DNA from: G963669295 sp963669295
Lineage (GTDB): Bacteria; Bacteroidota; Bacteroidia; Flavobacteriales_D; CALLUQ01
Direction of reading: 5' to 3'
Length of the DNA: 64,000 nucleotides
Assembly (NCBI GenBank): GCA_963669295.1
Contig: OY769938.1
Coordinates: 62,001-126,000 of the forward strand
Below, one piece after another: positions 33,497-41,464 of this stretch; position 1 is the first letter of the stretch, and every line of letters starts with the position of its first letter. The translations under genes were made by a program, and so were the position numbers. Below the pieces are notes generated by a model. The model made no database searches, was not told the origin of the DNA, and saw only the letters and a list, made by a program, of their open reading frames with translations.

Positions 33497-35434
33497 ATGA
33501 TCAAAATTACCTTACCCGACGGTTCAGTTAGAGAATATGAGCAGGGAACAACTGCATTAGACATTGCTAAAAGCATTAGTGAGGGATTGGCCAGGAATGT
33601 ATTGGCTGCCAAAATTAATGGGCAGGTACAAGATGCCGATTTACCCATCACTACTGATGCCTCTCTTGAACTATTAACATGGAACAATGAAGAAGGAAAA
33701 TCAACCATGTGGCACTCTTCTGCCCACCTCATGGCTGAAGCATTGGAAGAGATATATCCAGGAGTAAAATTTGGTATTGGACCTCCAATTGACAATGGTT
33801 TTTATTACGACATCGACCTGGGTGATCAAAGCATTAGCGATCATGATTTCAAAAAGATCGAAGATAAGATGTTGGAATTAGCGCGTCAAAAAAATGAATA
33901 TGAGCGCACTGAAATTTCAAAAGCAGATGCCATTGCCTATTTCAAAGAGAAAGGTGACGAATATAAATTAGAATTACTGGAAGATCTTCCTGATGGTGAG
34001 ATCACGTTCTACACACAAGGAAATTTCACTGATTTATGCCGGGGGCCTCACATCCCTAACACAGGTTTTATTAAAGCAGTTAAGCTTATGAAAATTGCCG
34101 GTGCCTATTGGCGAGGTGATGAAAACCGTAAGCAGCTTACTCGAATATATGGAGTCAGTTTTCCAAAAAACAAAGAGTTGCAAGAATACCTGCAAATGTT
34201 GGAGGAGGCGAAAAAAAGAGATCACCGAAAAATAGGTAAAGAGCTGGAGTTATTTACGTTCTCTGAAAAGGTTGGGCAAGGGTTGCCATTATGGCTTCCT
34301 AAAGGCACTGCTTTGCGTGAGCGGCTAGAAACTTTTTTACGTGTAGCACAGAAAAAAATTGGTTATTTACCTGTAATATCTCCCCATATTGGACATAAAG
34401 ACTTGTATGTTACTTCCGGACATTATGCCAAATATGGTGAAGATTCATTTCAGCCTATTCATACCCCACACGAGGGTGAAGAGTTTTTGCTGAAACCAAT
34501 GAATTGCCCCCACCACTGTGAAATCTTTAAGTCAAAGCCACGATCATATAGGGATTTACCTGTGCGGTTAGCCGAATTTGGTACCGTTTATCGGTATGAA
34601 CAAAGTGGTGAGTTGCATGGCTTAACCAGGGTTCGAGGGTTTACCCAAGATGATGCACATATCTTTTGCCGTACCGACCAGGTGAAAGAAGAATTTAAAC
34701 AGGTTATAAATCTTGTACTGTATATCTTTAAAACGCTAGATTTTAAAGAATTTACCGCTCAAATATCCTTGCGTGATCCTGACAATCCTGACAAGTACAT
34801 CGGCATAGATGAAAACTGGCAGAAAGCGGAGCAAGCAATTATCGAAGCAGCTGAAGAAATGCAGTTAGACACTGTTGTAGAATATGGCGAAGCTGCATTC
34901 TATGGCCCAAAGCTCGACTTCATGATTAAAGACGCTATAGGTCGTAAATGGCAACTCGGTACTGTACAAGTAGATTACAACCTTCCAATTAGATTTGAAT
35001 TGGAATATATGGGAAGTGATAACCAAAAACACACCCCTGTTATGATTCACAGAGCACCGTTTGGATCAATGGAAAGATTTGTAGCATTGCTCATTGAACA
35101 TTGTGAAGGAAAGTTCCCATTGTGGTTAACCCCGGAGCAAGTAGCTATTCTTCCCATCAGCGATCGATTCAATGAATACGCTGAAAATGTTTTAAATTTG
35201 TTAAATAATTACGATATTCGCGGACTTGTTGACGACCGAAACGAAAAAGTTGGACGTAAGATTAGGGATACTGAACTTAAAAAAGTTCCCTATATGTTGA
35301 TTGTAGGAGAGAAAGAAGCTGCAGAAAATAAAGTATCTGTTAGAAAGCAGGGAGAAGGAGATGTTGGATCGTTTACAGTGGAAGAATTTGCCAACCTTTT
35401 GAATAAAGAAGTTGATGAAATGTTGGCTTACTAA
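33497..35434 (+). CDS. thrS: Threonine-tRNA ligase
   Basis: A 645-residue class II aminoacyl-tRNA synthetase. It has the N-terminal TGS domain (residues 1-62), the editing domain with HSSAHLMAEALEE (near 75), the catalytic core with the zinc ligand Cys in MNCPHHCEIF (near 335), motif 2 VRLAEFGTVYRYE and motif 3 HRAPFGSMERF (near 515), and the anticodon-binding domain. The length is normal. It attaches threonine to tRNA-Thr and heads the operon. Confidence 0.97.
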   Translation: MIKITLPDGSVREYEQGTTALDIAKSISEGLARNVLAAKINGQVQDADLPITTDASLELLTWNNEEGKSTMWHSSAHLMAEALEEIYPGVKFGIGPPIDNGFYYDIDLGDQSISDHDFKKIEDKMLELARQKNEYERTEISKADAIAYFKEKGDEYKLELLEDLPDGEITFYTQGNFTDLCRGPHIPNTGFIKAVKLMKIAGAYWRGDENRKQLTRIYGVSFPKNKELQEYLQMLEEAKKRDHRKIGKELELFTFSEKVGQGLPLWLPKGTALRERLETFLRVAQKKIGYLPVISPHIGHKDLYVTSGHYAKYGEDSFQPIHTPHEGEEFLLKPMNCPHHCEIFKSKPRSYRDLPVRLAEFGTVYRYEQSGELHGLTRVRGFTQDDAHIFCRTDQVKEEFKQVINLVLYIFKTLDFKEFTAQISLRDPDNPDKYIGIDENWQKAEQAIIEAAEEMQLDTVVEYGEAAFYGPKLDFMIKDAIGRKWQLGTVQVDYNLPIRFELEYMGSDNQKHTPVMIHRAPFGSMERFVALLIEHCEGKFPLWLTPEQVAILPISDRFNEYAENVLNLLNNYDIRGLVDDRNEKVGRKIRDTELKKVPYMLIVGEKEAAENKVSVRKQGEGDVGSFTVEEFANLLNKEVDEMLAY

Positions 35435-35457
35435 TGTTAAATGATATTCATTAAATA

Positions 35458-35464
35458 AGGAGGA
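35458..35464 (+). promoter_or_regulatory. Strong Shine-Dalgarno of infC
   Basis: AGGAGGA, a near-perfect complement of the 16S 3' end, ends 6 nt before the ATA at 35471. Most genes in this window have weak or no Shine-Dalgarno sequence, so this one fixes the start of infC. Confidence 0.8.
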
Positions 35465-35470
35465 TTTACA

Positions 35471-36025
35471 ATAGCAAAAAGATTTCATAGAAGAGGGCGA
35501 GGGCGCGTTATCAAGACCAACCCACACCGCATTAATAAAGAAATTACTGCGACAGAAGTTCGATTAGTTGCCGAAGGAATTGAACCAGGCATTTATTCGA
35601 TTGAAAAAGCCCTAAAAATTGCTGACGAGCAAGAATTAGATCTGGTAGAAATAGCTAAGAATGCTGATCCACCAGTATGCAAAATTATCGACTATAAGAA
35701 GTTCTTGTACGAGCAAAAGAAAAAGCAAAAAGAACTAAAATCGAAACAAACCAAGGTTACGGTAAAGGAAATTCGGTTTGGTCCGAATACGGATGACCAT
35801 GATTTTGATTTTAAGTTGAAACATGCTGTGAAATTCTTGCAAGAGGGATCGAAAGTAAAAGCATATGTATTCTTTAAAGGAAGAACCATTGTTTTTAAGG
35901 AACGAGGAGAAATCTTGCTATTGAAATTGGCTACTGCCCTGGAAGAGCATGGAATCATTGAGCAGATGCCTAAATTAGAAGGGAAGAAAATGATCATGAT
36001 GATCAACCCTAAGAAGAATAAATAA
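35471..36025 (+). CDS. infC: Translation initiation factor IF-3 with ATA start codon
   Basis: A 184-residue protein starting (M)AKRFHRRGRGRVIKTN. The N-domain includes EVRLVAEGIEPGIYSI and LVEIAKNADPPVCKIIDY; the C-domain has KEIRFGPNTDDHDFDFKL and KVKAYVFFKGR, all diagnostic of IF-3. It must start between the stop at 35456-35458 and Ala2, and the only start-like codon there is ATA at 35471. Non-AUG starts are the known basis of IF-3 autocontrol (AUU in E. coli): IF-3 rejects its own start when abundant. The first TTG-initiated frame at 35705 is internal. A six-codon ORF (ATG at 35434, overlapping the thrS stop) precedes it. Confidence 0.93.
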   Translation: MAKRFHRRGRGRVIKTNPHRINKEITATEVRLVAEGIEPGIYSIEKALKIADEQELDLVEIAKNADPPVCKIIDYKKFLYEQKKKQKELKSKQTKVTVKEIRFGPNTDDHDFDFKLKHAVKFLQEGSKVKAYVFFKGRTIVFKERGEILLLKLATALEEHGIIEQMPKLEGKKMIMMINPKKNK

Positions 36026-36052
36026 GTTGAATTCAGTATAAAAAGCACAAGT

Positions 36053-36247
36053 ATGCCTAAAGCAAAAACAAATTCCAGTGCTAAGAAGCGTTTTACCTTC
36101 ACTGGCTCAGGAAAAATTAAAAGGAAGCATGCTTTTAAAAGTCACATTCTTACCAAGAAGGCGACGAAAAGAAAGCGCAACCTTACGAAAGCTACTACCG
36201 TGCACAAGTCGGATGTAGCTAATGTGAAGCACATGCTTCGCAAGTAA
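36053..36247 (+). CDS. rpmI: Large ribosomal subunit protein bL35
   Basis: A 64-residue basic protein with the bL35 signature: PKAKTNSSAKKRF, FTGSGKIKRKHAFKSHIL and a Lys/Arg-rich middle. The length is standard. It sits 27 nt after infC and 85 nt before rplT. Confidence 0.97.
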   Translation: MPKAKTNSSAKKRFTFTGSGKIKRKHAFKSHILTKKATKRKRNLTKATTVHKSDVANVKHMLRK

Positions 36248-36275
36248 ACAACTAAATGGTTAATGGTTTAAACCC

Positions 36276-36315
36276 GGTAATCAGTTTTTAAGTCCTAATT
36301 AAGGCACTGATTATC
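36276..36315 (+). promoter_or_regulatory. rpmI-rplT intergenic hairpin, possible L20 control site
   Basis: GGTAATCAGT (36276-36285) and ACTGATTATC (36306-36315) pair over 10 bp with one G-U, closing a 20-nt loop, 17 nt before rplT. bL20 represses its own operon in other bacteria by binding a leader RNA structure; this hairpin is a candidate, but the pairing is all I can show. No T run follows, so it is not a terminator. Confidence 0.45.
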
Positions 36316-36332
36316 AAAAAACTTTTAAAATT

Positions 36333-36677
36333 ATGCCAAGATCAGCAAATAAAGTAGCAGCTAAGGCCAGAAGGAAAAAAGTCCTTAAACAGGCCAAAGG
36401 CTATTGGGGAAGAAGAAAAAACGTCCACACAGTAGCCAAAAATGCTGTAGAAAAAGGGCTTCAATACGCGTATAGAGATCGTAAAGCCAAGAAAAGAAAT
36501 TTTAGAGGCCTATGGATTCAAAGAATCAATGCCGGTGTTAGAGAGCACGGTATGTCTTATTCTGAATTTATGGGCAAGGTAAATGCAAAAGGTATTGAGT
36601 TGAACAGGAAAGTATTGGCAGACCTTGCCATGAATCATCCTGAAGCATTCAAGGCCATTGTAGATGCTGTAAAATAA
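36333..36677 (+). CDS. rplT: Large ribosomal subunit protein bL20
   Basis: A 114-residue basic protein: PRSANKVAAKARRKKVLKQA, KGYWGRRKNVHTVAKNAV, YAYRDRKAKKRNFRGLWIQR and INAGVREHGMSYSEF. This is the full bL20 signature and a normal length. It binds 23S rRNA early in assembly. It is the last gene of the operon and is followed by a terminator. Confidence 0.97.
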   Translation: MPRSANKVAAKARRKKVLKQAKGYWGRRKNVHTVAKNAVEKGLQYAYRDRKAKKRNFRGLWIQRINAGVREHGMSYSEFMGKVNAKGIELNRKVLADLAMNHPEAFKAIVDAVK

Positions 36678-36700
36678 TTCATTGAATTCAACTTATTGGA

Positions 36701-36728
36701 AAGGGAGCACTTTGTGTTCCCTTTTTTA
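36701..36728 (+). terminator. Intrinsic terminator of the thrS-rplT operon
   Basis: GGGAGCAC (36703-36710) pairs with GTGTTCCC (36714-36721, one G-U), followed by six T. It may also serve the convergent TPR gene weakly. Confidence 0.88.
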
Positions 36729-36745
36729 TTGAAGTAAACTTTAAA

Positions 36746-37777
36746 CTATTCTACCCGCCCTTTCCCCAATGCTGCTAGTGAGAAGTCGGGGTTTAAGTTG
36801 AGTGAACTATTATAATCACTCAATGCATTTCGCTTGTCGTCCATTAACTCGTAACAATACCCTCTATTATAATAAGCCTGGTAAAAGTTAGGAGCCACTT
36901 CAATGGCCTTCGTGAAATCCTTAATGGCTTCAGCGTAATCTTGTAAGTATTCCAATTTAACAAACCCTTTATTGTAGTGGGCATTAGGATGATTAGGGTT
37001 GATTAAAATAATCTGATCATAGCATTGCAAGGCCATATCAATCATTTCATGCTCCTGGCAAAAGACACCTTTATTGTAAAGTGCTTCCGTACTCTGCGGC
37101 CGAATACTCAACGCGCTATTATAAAAATCAATAGCCAACACGTTGTGATGAGCCGCGTGCAAAATACCTAGCTGCACATATGCCTCATAATAATCAGGGT
37201 CTGTTTCTACTGCCGTGTATAAAGAGGAAACGGCCAATGCTGTATCACCTGCCTCTTTGTAGGCCCAACCTTTCATGTAGTAGGCATTGGCCAAAAATTC
37301 ATCAATTTTTAATGCCTCATTAATTTTATCCACACACTCTTCATACCTCCTCAAAATTAGATAGTATTCTGCTATTTTCATTATGGCTTGAACATGCTCT
37401 TCATCATATTGCAAGCATTTTTCAAACGCCACCTTAGCATCTTTGGTCTTACCCATCAAGTACAACACTTCTCCTTTTGTATAATGATATGCTGCCACCG
37501 TAGAATCAATGGCAATTGCTCTTTCTAAATCGTTAAGAGCAGCTGGAAAGTTGGCCACTTTTATATGTAATGTTGCCCGCTCGTGATGAAAATTTGAGTT
37601 ATTCGGATCATCCAAAATTCTTTTGTTGATGGCATCCAACTGCACAGAAAGATCATCTACTGAAGCTGTATCTACTTGCAGGGTATCTGTTGCAGGAACA
37701 TTGGTTGAGTCTTCGCCATTACCACATCCTGCAATTACAAGGGCGCACAATAACACTATGCTGAGTATACGTATCAT
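36746..37777 (-). CDS. TPR-repeat lipoprotein
   Basis: A 343-residue protein with a lipobox (LVIAGCG, Cys near residue 18) and then about eight tetratricopeptide repeats filling residues 50-340 (for example NNSNFHHERATLHIKVANFP and YYNRGYCYELMDDKRNALSD). TPR arrays mediate protein contacts; partners are unknown. ATG 37777 starts the signal peptide; the GTG upstream lies inside the recA terminator. It converges on rplT. Confidence 0.85.
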   Translation of the reverse strand: MIRILSIVLLCALVIAGCGNGEDSTNVPATDTLQVDTASVDDLSVQLDAINKRILDDPNNSNFHHERATLHIKVANFPAALNDLERAIAIDSTVAAYHYTKGEVLYLMGKTKDAKVAFEKCLQYDEEHVQAIMKIAEYYLILRRYEECVDKINEALKIDEFLANAYYMKGWAYKEAGDTALAVSSLYTAVETDPDYYEAYVQLGILHAAHHNVLAIDFYNSALSIRPQSTEALYNKGVFCQEHEMIDMALQCYDQIILINPNHPNAHYNKGFVKLEYLQDYAEAIKDFTKAIEVAPNFYQAYYNRGYCYELMDDKRNALSDYNSSLNLNPDFSLAALGKGRVE

Positions 37778-37788
37778 GACACAAAAAT

Positions 37789-37819
37789 AATAAAGCTCCA
37801 CAACTTGTGGAGCTTTATT
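37789..37819 (-). terminator. Intrinsic terminator of recA
   Basis: A 13-bp perfect inverted repeat (AATAAAGCTCCAC, 37789-37801, with GTGGAGCTTTATT, 37807-37819) lies 20 nt after the recA stop. On the minus strand the hairpin runs into a moderately T-rich stretch. The TPR gene starts 12 nt further on. Confidence 0.82.
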
Positions 37820-37839
37820 GATTGAACTGTAGTATTTAC

Positions 37840-38844
37840 TTAGTTTGCTGCGGTTAGCGCTTCTTTAATTTGCACCTCCAATTCTTCCATCAACTCAGGG
37901 TTATCTTCAATGAGGCCTTTCACAGCATCTCTACCCTGCCCCAGCCTGGTTTCACCATAACTGAACCATGAACCGCTTTTTTTGATGATGCCATGCTCCA
38001 CTCCCAGGTCAAGAATTTCACCTGTTTTTGAAATGCCTTTGCCATACATAATGTCGAATTCCGCTTTGCGGAATGGAGGTGCAACTTTGTTCTTTACAAT
38101 CTTAACCCTTGTTCTATTTCCTACTACTTCATCGCCATCTTTAATTTGACTTGCTCTACGAATATCAATACGCACAGAAGCATAAAATTTCAAGGCATTA
38201 CCACCAGTAGTGGTTTCAGGATTGCCAAACATCACTCCAATCTTCTCTCTCAATTGGTTAATGAAAATACAACTACATCCTGTTTTGCTGATGGTAGAAG
38301 TTAGCTTACGCAATGCCTTTGACATTAAACGTGCTTGTAATCCCATTTGCGAATCACCCATTTCACCTTCAATTTCGGCACGAGGTGTTAATGCTGCTAC
38401 TGAATCTACAATCATTAAATCGATTGCTCCTGAACGAATCAAGTTGTCTGCAATCTCTAATGCTTGTTCTCCATTATCTGGTTGAGAAATAAGCAAATTC
38501 TCTGTATCTACCCCCAGGTTCTCTGCATAAAAACGATCGAAAGCATGCTCAGCATCAATAATAGCTGCAATGCCTCCTTGTTTTTGCACTTCTGCAATTG
38601 CATGAATAGCGAGGGTAGTTTTTCCCGATGATTCAGGGCCATATATTTCAATGACACGTCCCTTTGGGAAGCCCCCTATTCCTAACGCCATATCCAGGGT
38701 AAGTGATCCTGTTGGGATGAATTCAATGTCTTGTATTGCATTATCGCCCAATTTCATCACGGTGCCTTTACCATAAGTTTTATCAATACGATCTAACGTA
38801 AGCTGTAACGCTTTTAGTTTTTCCTGATTTACTTCTGTTGCCAT
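37840..38844 (-). CDS. recA: Recombinase RecA
   Basis: A 334-residue recombinase with Walker A GPESSGKTTLA (near residue 68), the IDAEHAFD segment, loop L1/L2 parts (EIEGEMGDSQMGLQARLMS and NPETTTGGNALKFYASVR) and the KVVKNKVAPPF-like KIVKNKVAPPFRKAE. It forms filaments on single-stranded DNA and drives strand exchange and SOS induction. The C-terminal tail is short. It is transcribed away from bcp with a 53-nt gap. Confidence 0.97.
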   Translation of the reverse strand: MATEVNQEKLKALQLTLDRIDKTYGKGTVMKLGDNAIQDIEFIPTGSLTLDMALGIGGFPKGRVIEIYGPESSGKTTLAIHAIAEVQKQGGIAAIIDAEHAFDRFYAENLGVDTENLLISQPDNGEQALEIADNLIRSGAIDLMIVDSVAALTPRAEIEGEMGDSQMGLQARLMSKALRKLTSTISKTGCSCIFINQLREKIGVMFGNPETTTGGNALKFYASVRIDIRRASQIKDGDEVVGNRTRVKIVKNKVAPPFRKAEFDIMYGKGISKTGEILDLGVEHGIIKKSGSWFSYGETRLGQGRDAVKGLIEDNPELMEELEVQIKEALTAAN

Positions 38845-38897
38845 GTTACTTTCATTTAAAGAGAGGTAGCCATCCCCTTTCGTTTATATTAATATCA

Positions 38898-39365
38898 TTA
38901 ATTCAAGTTCAATGCTTCAAGGATTTGGTTGGTATGATCCTTTGCTTTTACCTTTTCAATTACTTTCTCTACTTTTCCTTCTTCAGAAATAATAAAGGTT
39001 GTTCTGTGTATACCGTCAAACACTCGTCCCATAAATTTCTTAGGTCCCCAAACACCATAATCATTCACCACCTTTCGGTCGGTATCTGAAATTAAGTGAA
39101 ATGGCAAGGTAAATTTGTTGATGAAATTGCGGTGCTTTCTTTCTGAATCATCGCTCACCCCAATTACAGCAAAGCCTTTACTAGTTAAAAACGCATAATT
39201 ATCGCGCAGATTGCAAGCTTCCTCCGTGCAAGTAGGTGTATTGTCGCGTGGGTAGAAGTACAAGATCACCTTCTTTCCTTTGTACTGCTCCAGCTTAATG
39301 ATGTCACCATTTTCGTCTTTCGCGTCGATTGTTGGTGCTACATCACCTTCTTTTAGATGTGTCAT
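38898..39365 (-). CDS. bcp: Thioredoxin-dependent peroxiredoxin (Bcp/PrxQ)
   Basis: A 155-residue peroxiredoxin. It begins MTHLKEGDVAPTIDAKDENG and has the active-site segment FYPRDNTPTCTEEACNLRDN, with the peroxidatic Cys (near residue 47) and the resolving Cys five residues later, as in PrxQ. It reduces hydroperoxides with thioredoxin. The start at 39365 matches the family; the frame runs on to a TTG at 39428, and that 21-residue extension looks unlike Bcp. Confidence 0.92.
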   Translation of the reverse strand: MTHLKEGDVAPTIDAKDENGDIIKLEQYKGKKVILYFYPRDNTPTCTEEACNLRDNYAFLTSKGFAVIGVSDDSERKHRNFINKFTLPFHLISDTDRKVVNDYGVWGPKKFMGRVFDGIHRTTFIISEEGKVEKVIEKVKAKDHTNQILEALNLN

Positions 39366-39453
39366 TCCTTCGGTTTTATCTTGCTTTGATTGTATTGACA
39401 AAATTTTCGTCAAACTTTCGACGTACAATTTAGCAAAAAGATTTTTTATATTC

Positions 39454-39461
39454 CAAAATTA
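39454..39461 (-). promoter_or_regulatory. Putative -7 element for bcp
   Basis: Reads TAATTTTG on the minus strand, an exact TAnnTTTG match, 88 nt upstream of bcp. Confidence 0.32.
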
Positions 39462-39489
39462 CAGGATTAATATTTCCGATAAAATGGAG

Positions 39490-39509
39490 AACCCCACTAT
39501 AGTGGGGTT
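39490..39509. promoter_or_regulatory. 20-bp perfect palindrome between divergent bcp and nth
   Basis: AACCCCACTATAGTGGGGTT is a perfect 20-bp palindrome placed between the divergent promoters. It is followed by an A/T-rich run on the plus strand, so it could also act as a weak terminator or attenuator in the nth direction. An operator is at least as likely, because no plus-strand gene ends upstream of it. Confidence 0.5.
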
Positions 39510-39593
39510 ATTTTTCAACAGATTGTGAATATTCTTGATTGGTTATTGAAATGTCGTTTAATTTGTCAAAATAATACCTATCAAGAATGCATT

Positions 39594-40241
39594 ATGACTA
39601 AAGCAGCAAAAGTCAAATATATCATCGACACCCTGGAAGAACTATACCCCACAGTTCCTATACCGCTTGAACACAAAGATCCATATACCCTGCTGGTAGC
39701 AGTGCTACTTTCCGCTCAATGCACCGATGAACGTGTCAATAAAACCACTCCAGCACTATATGCTATGGCCGATAACCCAAGTGATATGGTACAGCACAGT
39801 GTGGAAGAGATTCGCGAAATCATAAAACCATGTGGGCTTTCCCCTCAAAAATCAAAAGCCATTCATCGCTTATCAGAGATTTTATTGGAGAAACACGAGG
39901 GTCAGGTTCCTGCTACTTTTGAAGCATTGGAAGAGTTGCCTGGTGTAGGCCATAAAACAGCTTCAGTAGTGATGTCGCAAGCTTTTGGGTTTCCGGCATT
40001 TCCAGTAGATACGCACATTCATCGGTTAATGTACCGGTGGGGATTGTCTAATGGAAAAAATGTTGTGCAAACCGAAAAAGATGCCAAGCGTCTTTTTCCA
40101 AAGGAACTTTGGAATAAGCTCCACTTACAAATCATATATTATGGCAGGGCATATTCTCCGGCCAGGGGTGCACGCTTAGAGAAAGACATCATTACCCGTA
40201 ATATAGGGCGTGCTGCTGTAATTCGAGAAATGAAGCCATAA
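39594..40241 (+). CDS. nth: Endonuclease III without the Fe-S cluster
   Basis: A 215-residue DNA glycosylase/AP lyase for oxidised pyrimidines. The helix-hairpin-helix motif LPGVGHKTASVVM (near residue 115) holds the catalytic Lys and VDTHIHRL (near 138) the catalytic Asp. The C-terminus, where E. coli Nth has a C-x6-C-x2-C-x5-C cluster, reads YGRAYSPARGARLEKDII and has no cysteine. The fold and chemistry should be kept, the cluster lost. ATG 39594 starts the family core. Confidence 0.93.
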   Translation: MTKAAKVKYIIDTLEELYPTVPIPLEHKDPYTLLVAVLLSAQCTDERVNKTTPALYAMADNPSDMVQHSVEEIREIIKPCGLSPQKSKAIHRLSEILLEKHEGQVPATFEALEELPGVGHKTASVVMSQAFGFPAFPVDTHIHRLMYRWGLSNGKNVVQTEKDAKRLFPKELWNKLHLQIIYYGRAYSPARGARLEKDIITRNIGRAAVIREMKP

Positions 40242-40276
40242 AAAAATCCCCCTTGAATGCTCAAGAGGGATTTATG
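40241..40276. terminator. Bidirectional intrinsic terminator after nth
   Basis: AAATCCCCCTTGA (40244-40256) pairs with TCAAGAGGGATTT (40261-40273) with one mismatch. The minus-strand side ends in a strong T run (A6 on the plus strand at 40241-40246). It serves the convergent nth and small-protein genes. Confidence 0.85.
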
Positions 40277-40289
40277 CTATTTTTTTGTT

Positions 40290-40508
40290 TTAGTTGAGGA
40301 TCATTGAGATCTTGTTCAATTGCTTGGAATCTCTCACACTCAACGCTTTTGAATAATCCAGTATATGTTTTACTGAATGTTCACTTGGTGTATATTCCAT
40401 AAAGGGATGGTTTGACACTAATTCCCCGTCATTGTTTAGAATTTCGAGGATTTCTTTTTCTGATTGCGAAAGTTCTGCAAAGTCTTTTTGGGTAAAGATT
40501 TCGTTCAT
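40290..40508 (-). CDS. Small acidic protein downstream of the ECF sigma factor
   Basis: A 72-residue protein with no signal or membrane helix: MNEIFTQKDFAELSQSEKEI at the start, then a predicted helix-loop-helix. I recognise no family. It is in the same direction as the sigma factor, 90 nt behind it, and is closed by a terminator, so it may be cotranscribed. Its acidity and position allow an anti-sigma or partner role, but nothing in the sequence proves it. Confidence 0.6.
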   Translation of the reverse strand: MNEIFTQKDFAELSQSEKEILEILNNDGELVSNHPFMEYTPSEHSVKHILDYSKALSVRDSKQLNKISMILN

Positions 40509-40598
40509 AGGCTATGTTATTTGGTTTGTACATGTAAACGGCCATTTCAACTAAATAACGGCACCTATATTAACTTATTGCATCGAGAGAAAAAAAAA

Positions 40599-41195
40599 TT
40601 AATAAATCGTCAACTCAACACCTTTTTCTTTCATCAATTTTCTTAGGTTAATTAAGGCGTAACGCATTCTCCCCAGTGCAGTGTTGATGCTCACATTTGA
40701 TTGCTCAGCTATTTCTTTAAAGCTCATGCGTGCAAAATGTCGCATCCATACTACTTCTTTTTGCTCTTCTGGCAACAATTCCAACAACTTCATCAAGTCG
40801 TTTTTAATTTGATCACTGATCAATGTATCTTCTACATTAGGGTCAGAAATCTTTATGGTAGAGAAAATGTCGTAATCTTCATCATCGCCTGATGGCTTTG
40901 GATTGGCCTTGGGCATTTTGCCAGCCTTCCTAAAGTGATCAATCGATAAGTTATGCGCAATACGCATCACCCATGGAAGGAATTTACCTTCCTCATTGTA
41001 CTTTCCTCTTTTTAAGGTGTTGATCACCTTTATGAAAGTGTCTTGAAAAATATCTTCTGCCAGACTTTCATCCTTAACAATTAAAAGAATGTAAGTGAAG
41101 ATTTTGTTTTTGTGGCGGGCAACCAACGCTTCAAACGCTGATTCTTTTCCATCTAAGTACTGACGTACCAGTTCTCGATCATCTACAAACTGCAT
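40599..41195 (-). CDS. RNA polymerase sigma factor, ECF subfamily
   Basis: A 198-residue sigma-70 family factor. Region 2 reads LLIVKDESLAEDIFQDTFIK and VMRIAHNLSIDHFRK (near residues 40-90); region 4 is LPEEQKEVVWMRHFARMSFK then EIAEQSNVSINTALGRMRYA (near 145-180). Region 3 is missing, as expected for ECF factors. It is preceded by a good Shine-Dalgarno sequence (GGGAGGT). No typical anti-sigma gene with a membrane helix follows, only the 72-residue gene. Confidence 0.92.
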   Translation of the reverse strand: MQFVDDRELVRQYLDGKESAFEALVARHKNKIFTYILLIVKDESLAEDIFQDTFIKVINTLKRGKYNEEGKFLPWVMRIAHNLSIDHFRKAGKMPKANPKPSGDDEDYDIFSTIKISDPNVEDTLISDQIKNDLMKLLELLPEEQKEVVWMRHFARMSFKEIAEQSNVSINTALGRMRYALINLRKLMKEKGVELTIY

Positions 41196-41464
41196 ATTAC
41201 CTCCCTTTTAAATTTAAACTTGTGTAAACCTTATGTTAATTAAAAAGTAGAGGTAGCTCTATAGGCAAAAGTTTTTAGTTTATGATCAATTTTGTTTTGA
41301 GAACAACTTCGTGTTATTATATATAACGCAGAAACTTATTTTTTGTTGTATGAATTCGAAACTTTTTTCAGAATTCTTTTTCAAAGATAACTGCATTCGA
41401 TATTACAAAGCAAATTAATTTCTAATTTTAACGTTTCTTAACATCAGCAACTACAGCAACATTC
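41196..41464. promoter_or_regulatory. Divergent sigma factor / uvrA control region
   Basis: A 269-nt AT-rich space. It has an imperfect palindrome around 41314-41328 (GTTAT-N5-ATAAC) and TAATTTTA at 41423-41430, one base off the -7 consensus, 34 nt before uvrA. No small gene or RNA is visible. Confidence 0.3.

Noticed and set aside
35705..36025. A 106-residue frame as the infC gene
   Set aside because: It begins at an internal TTG and lacks the IF-3 N-terminal domain; the frame continues upstream to ATA 35471.
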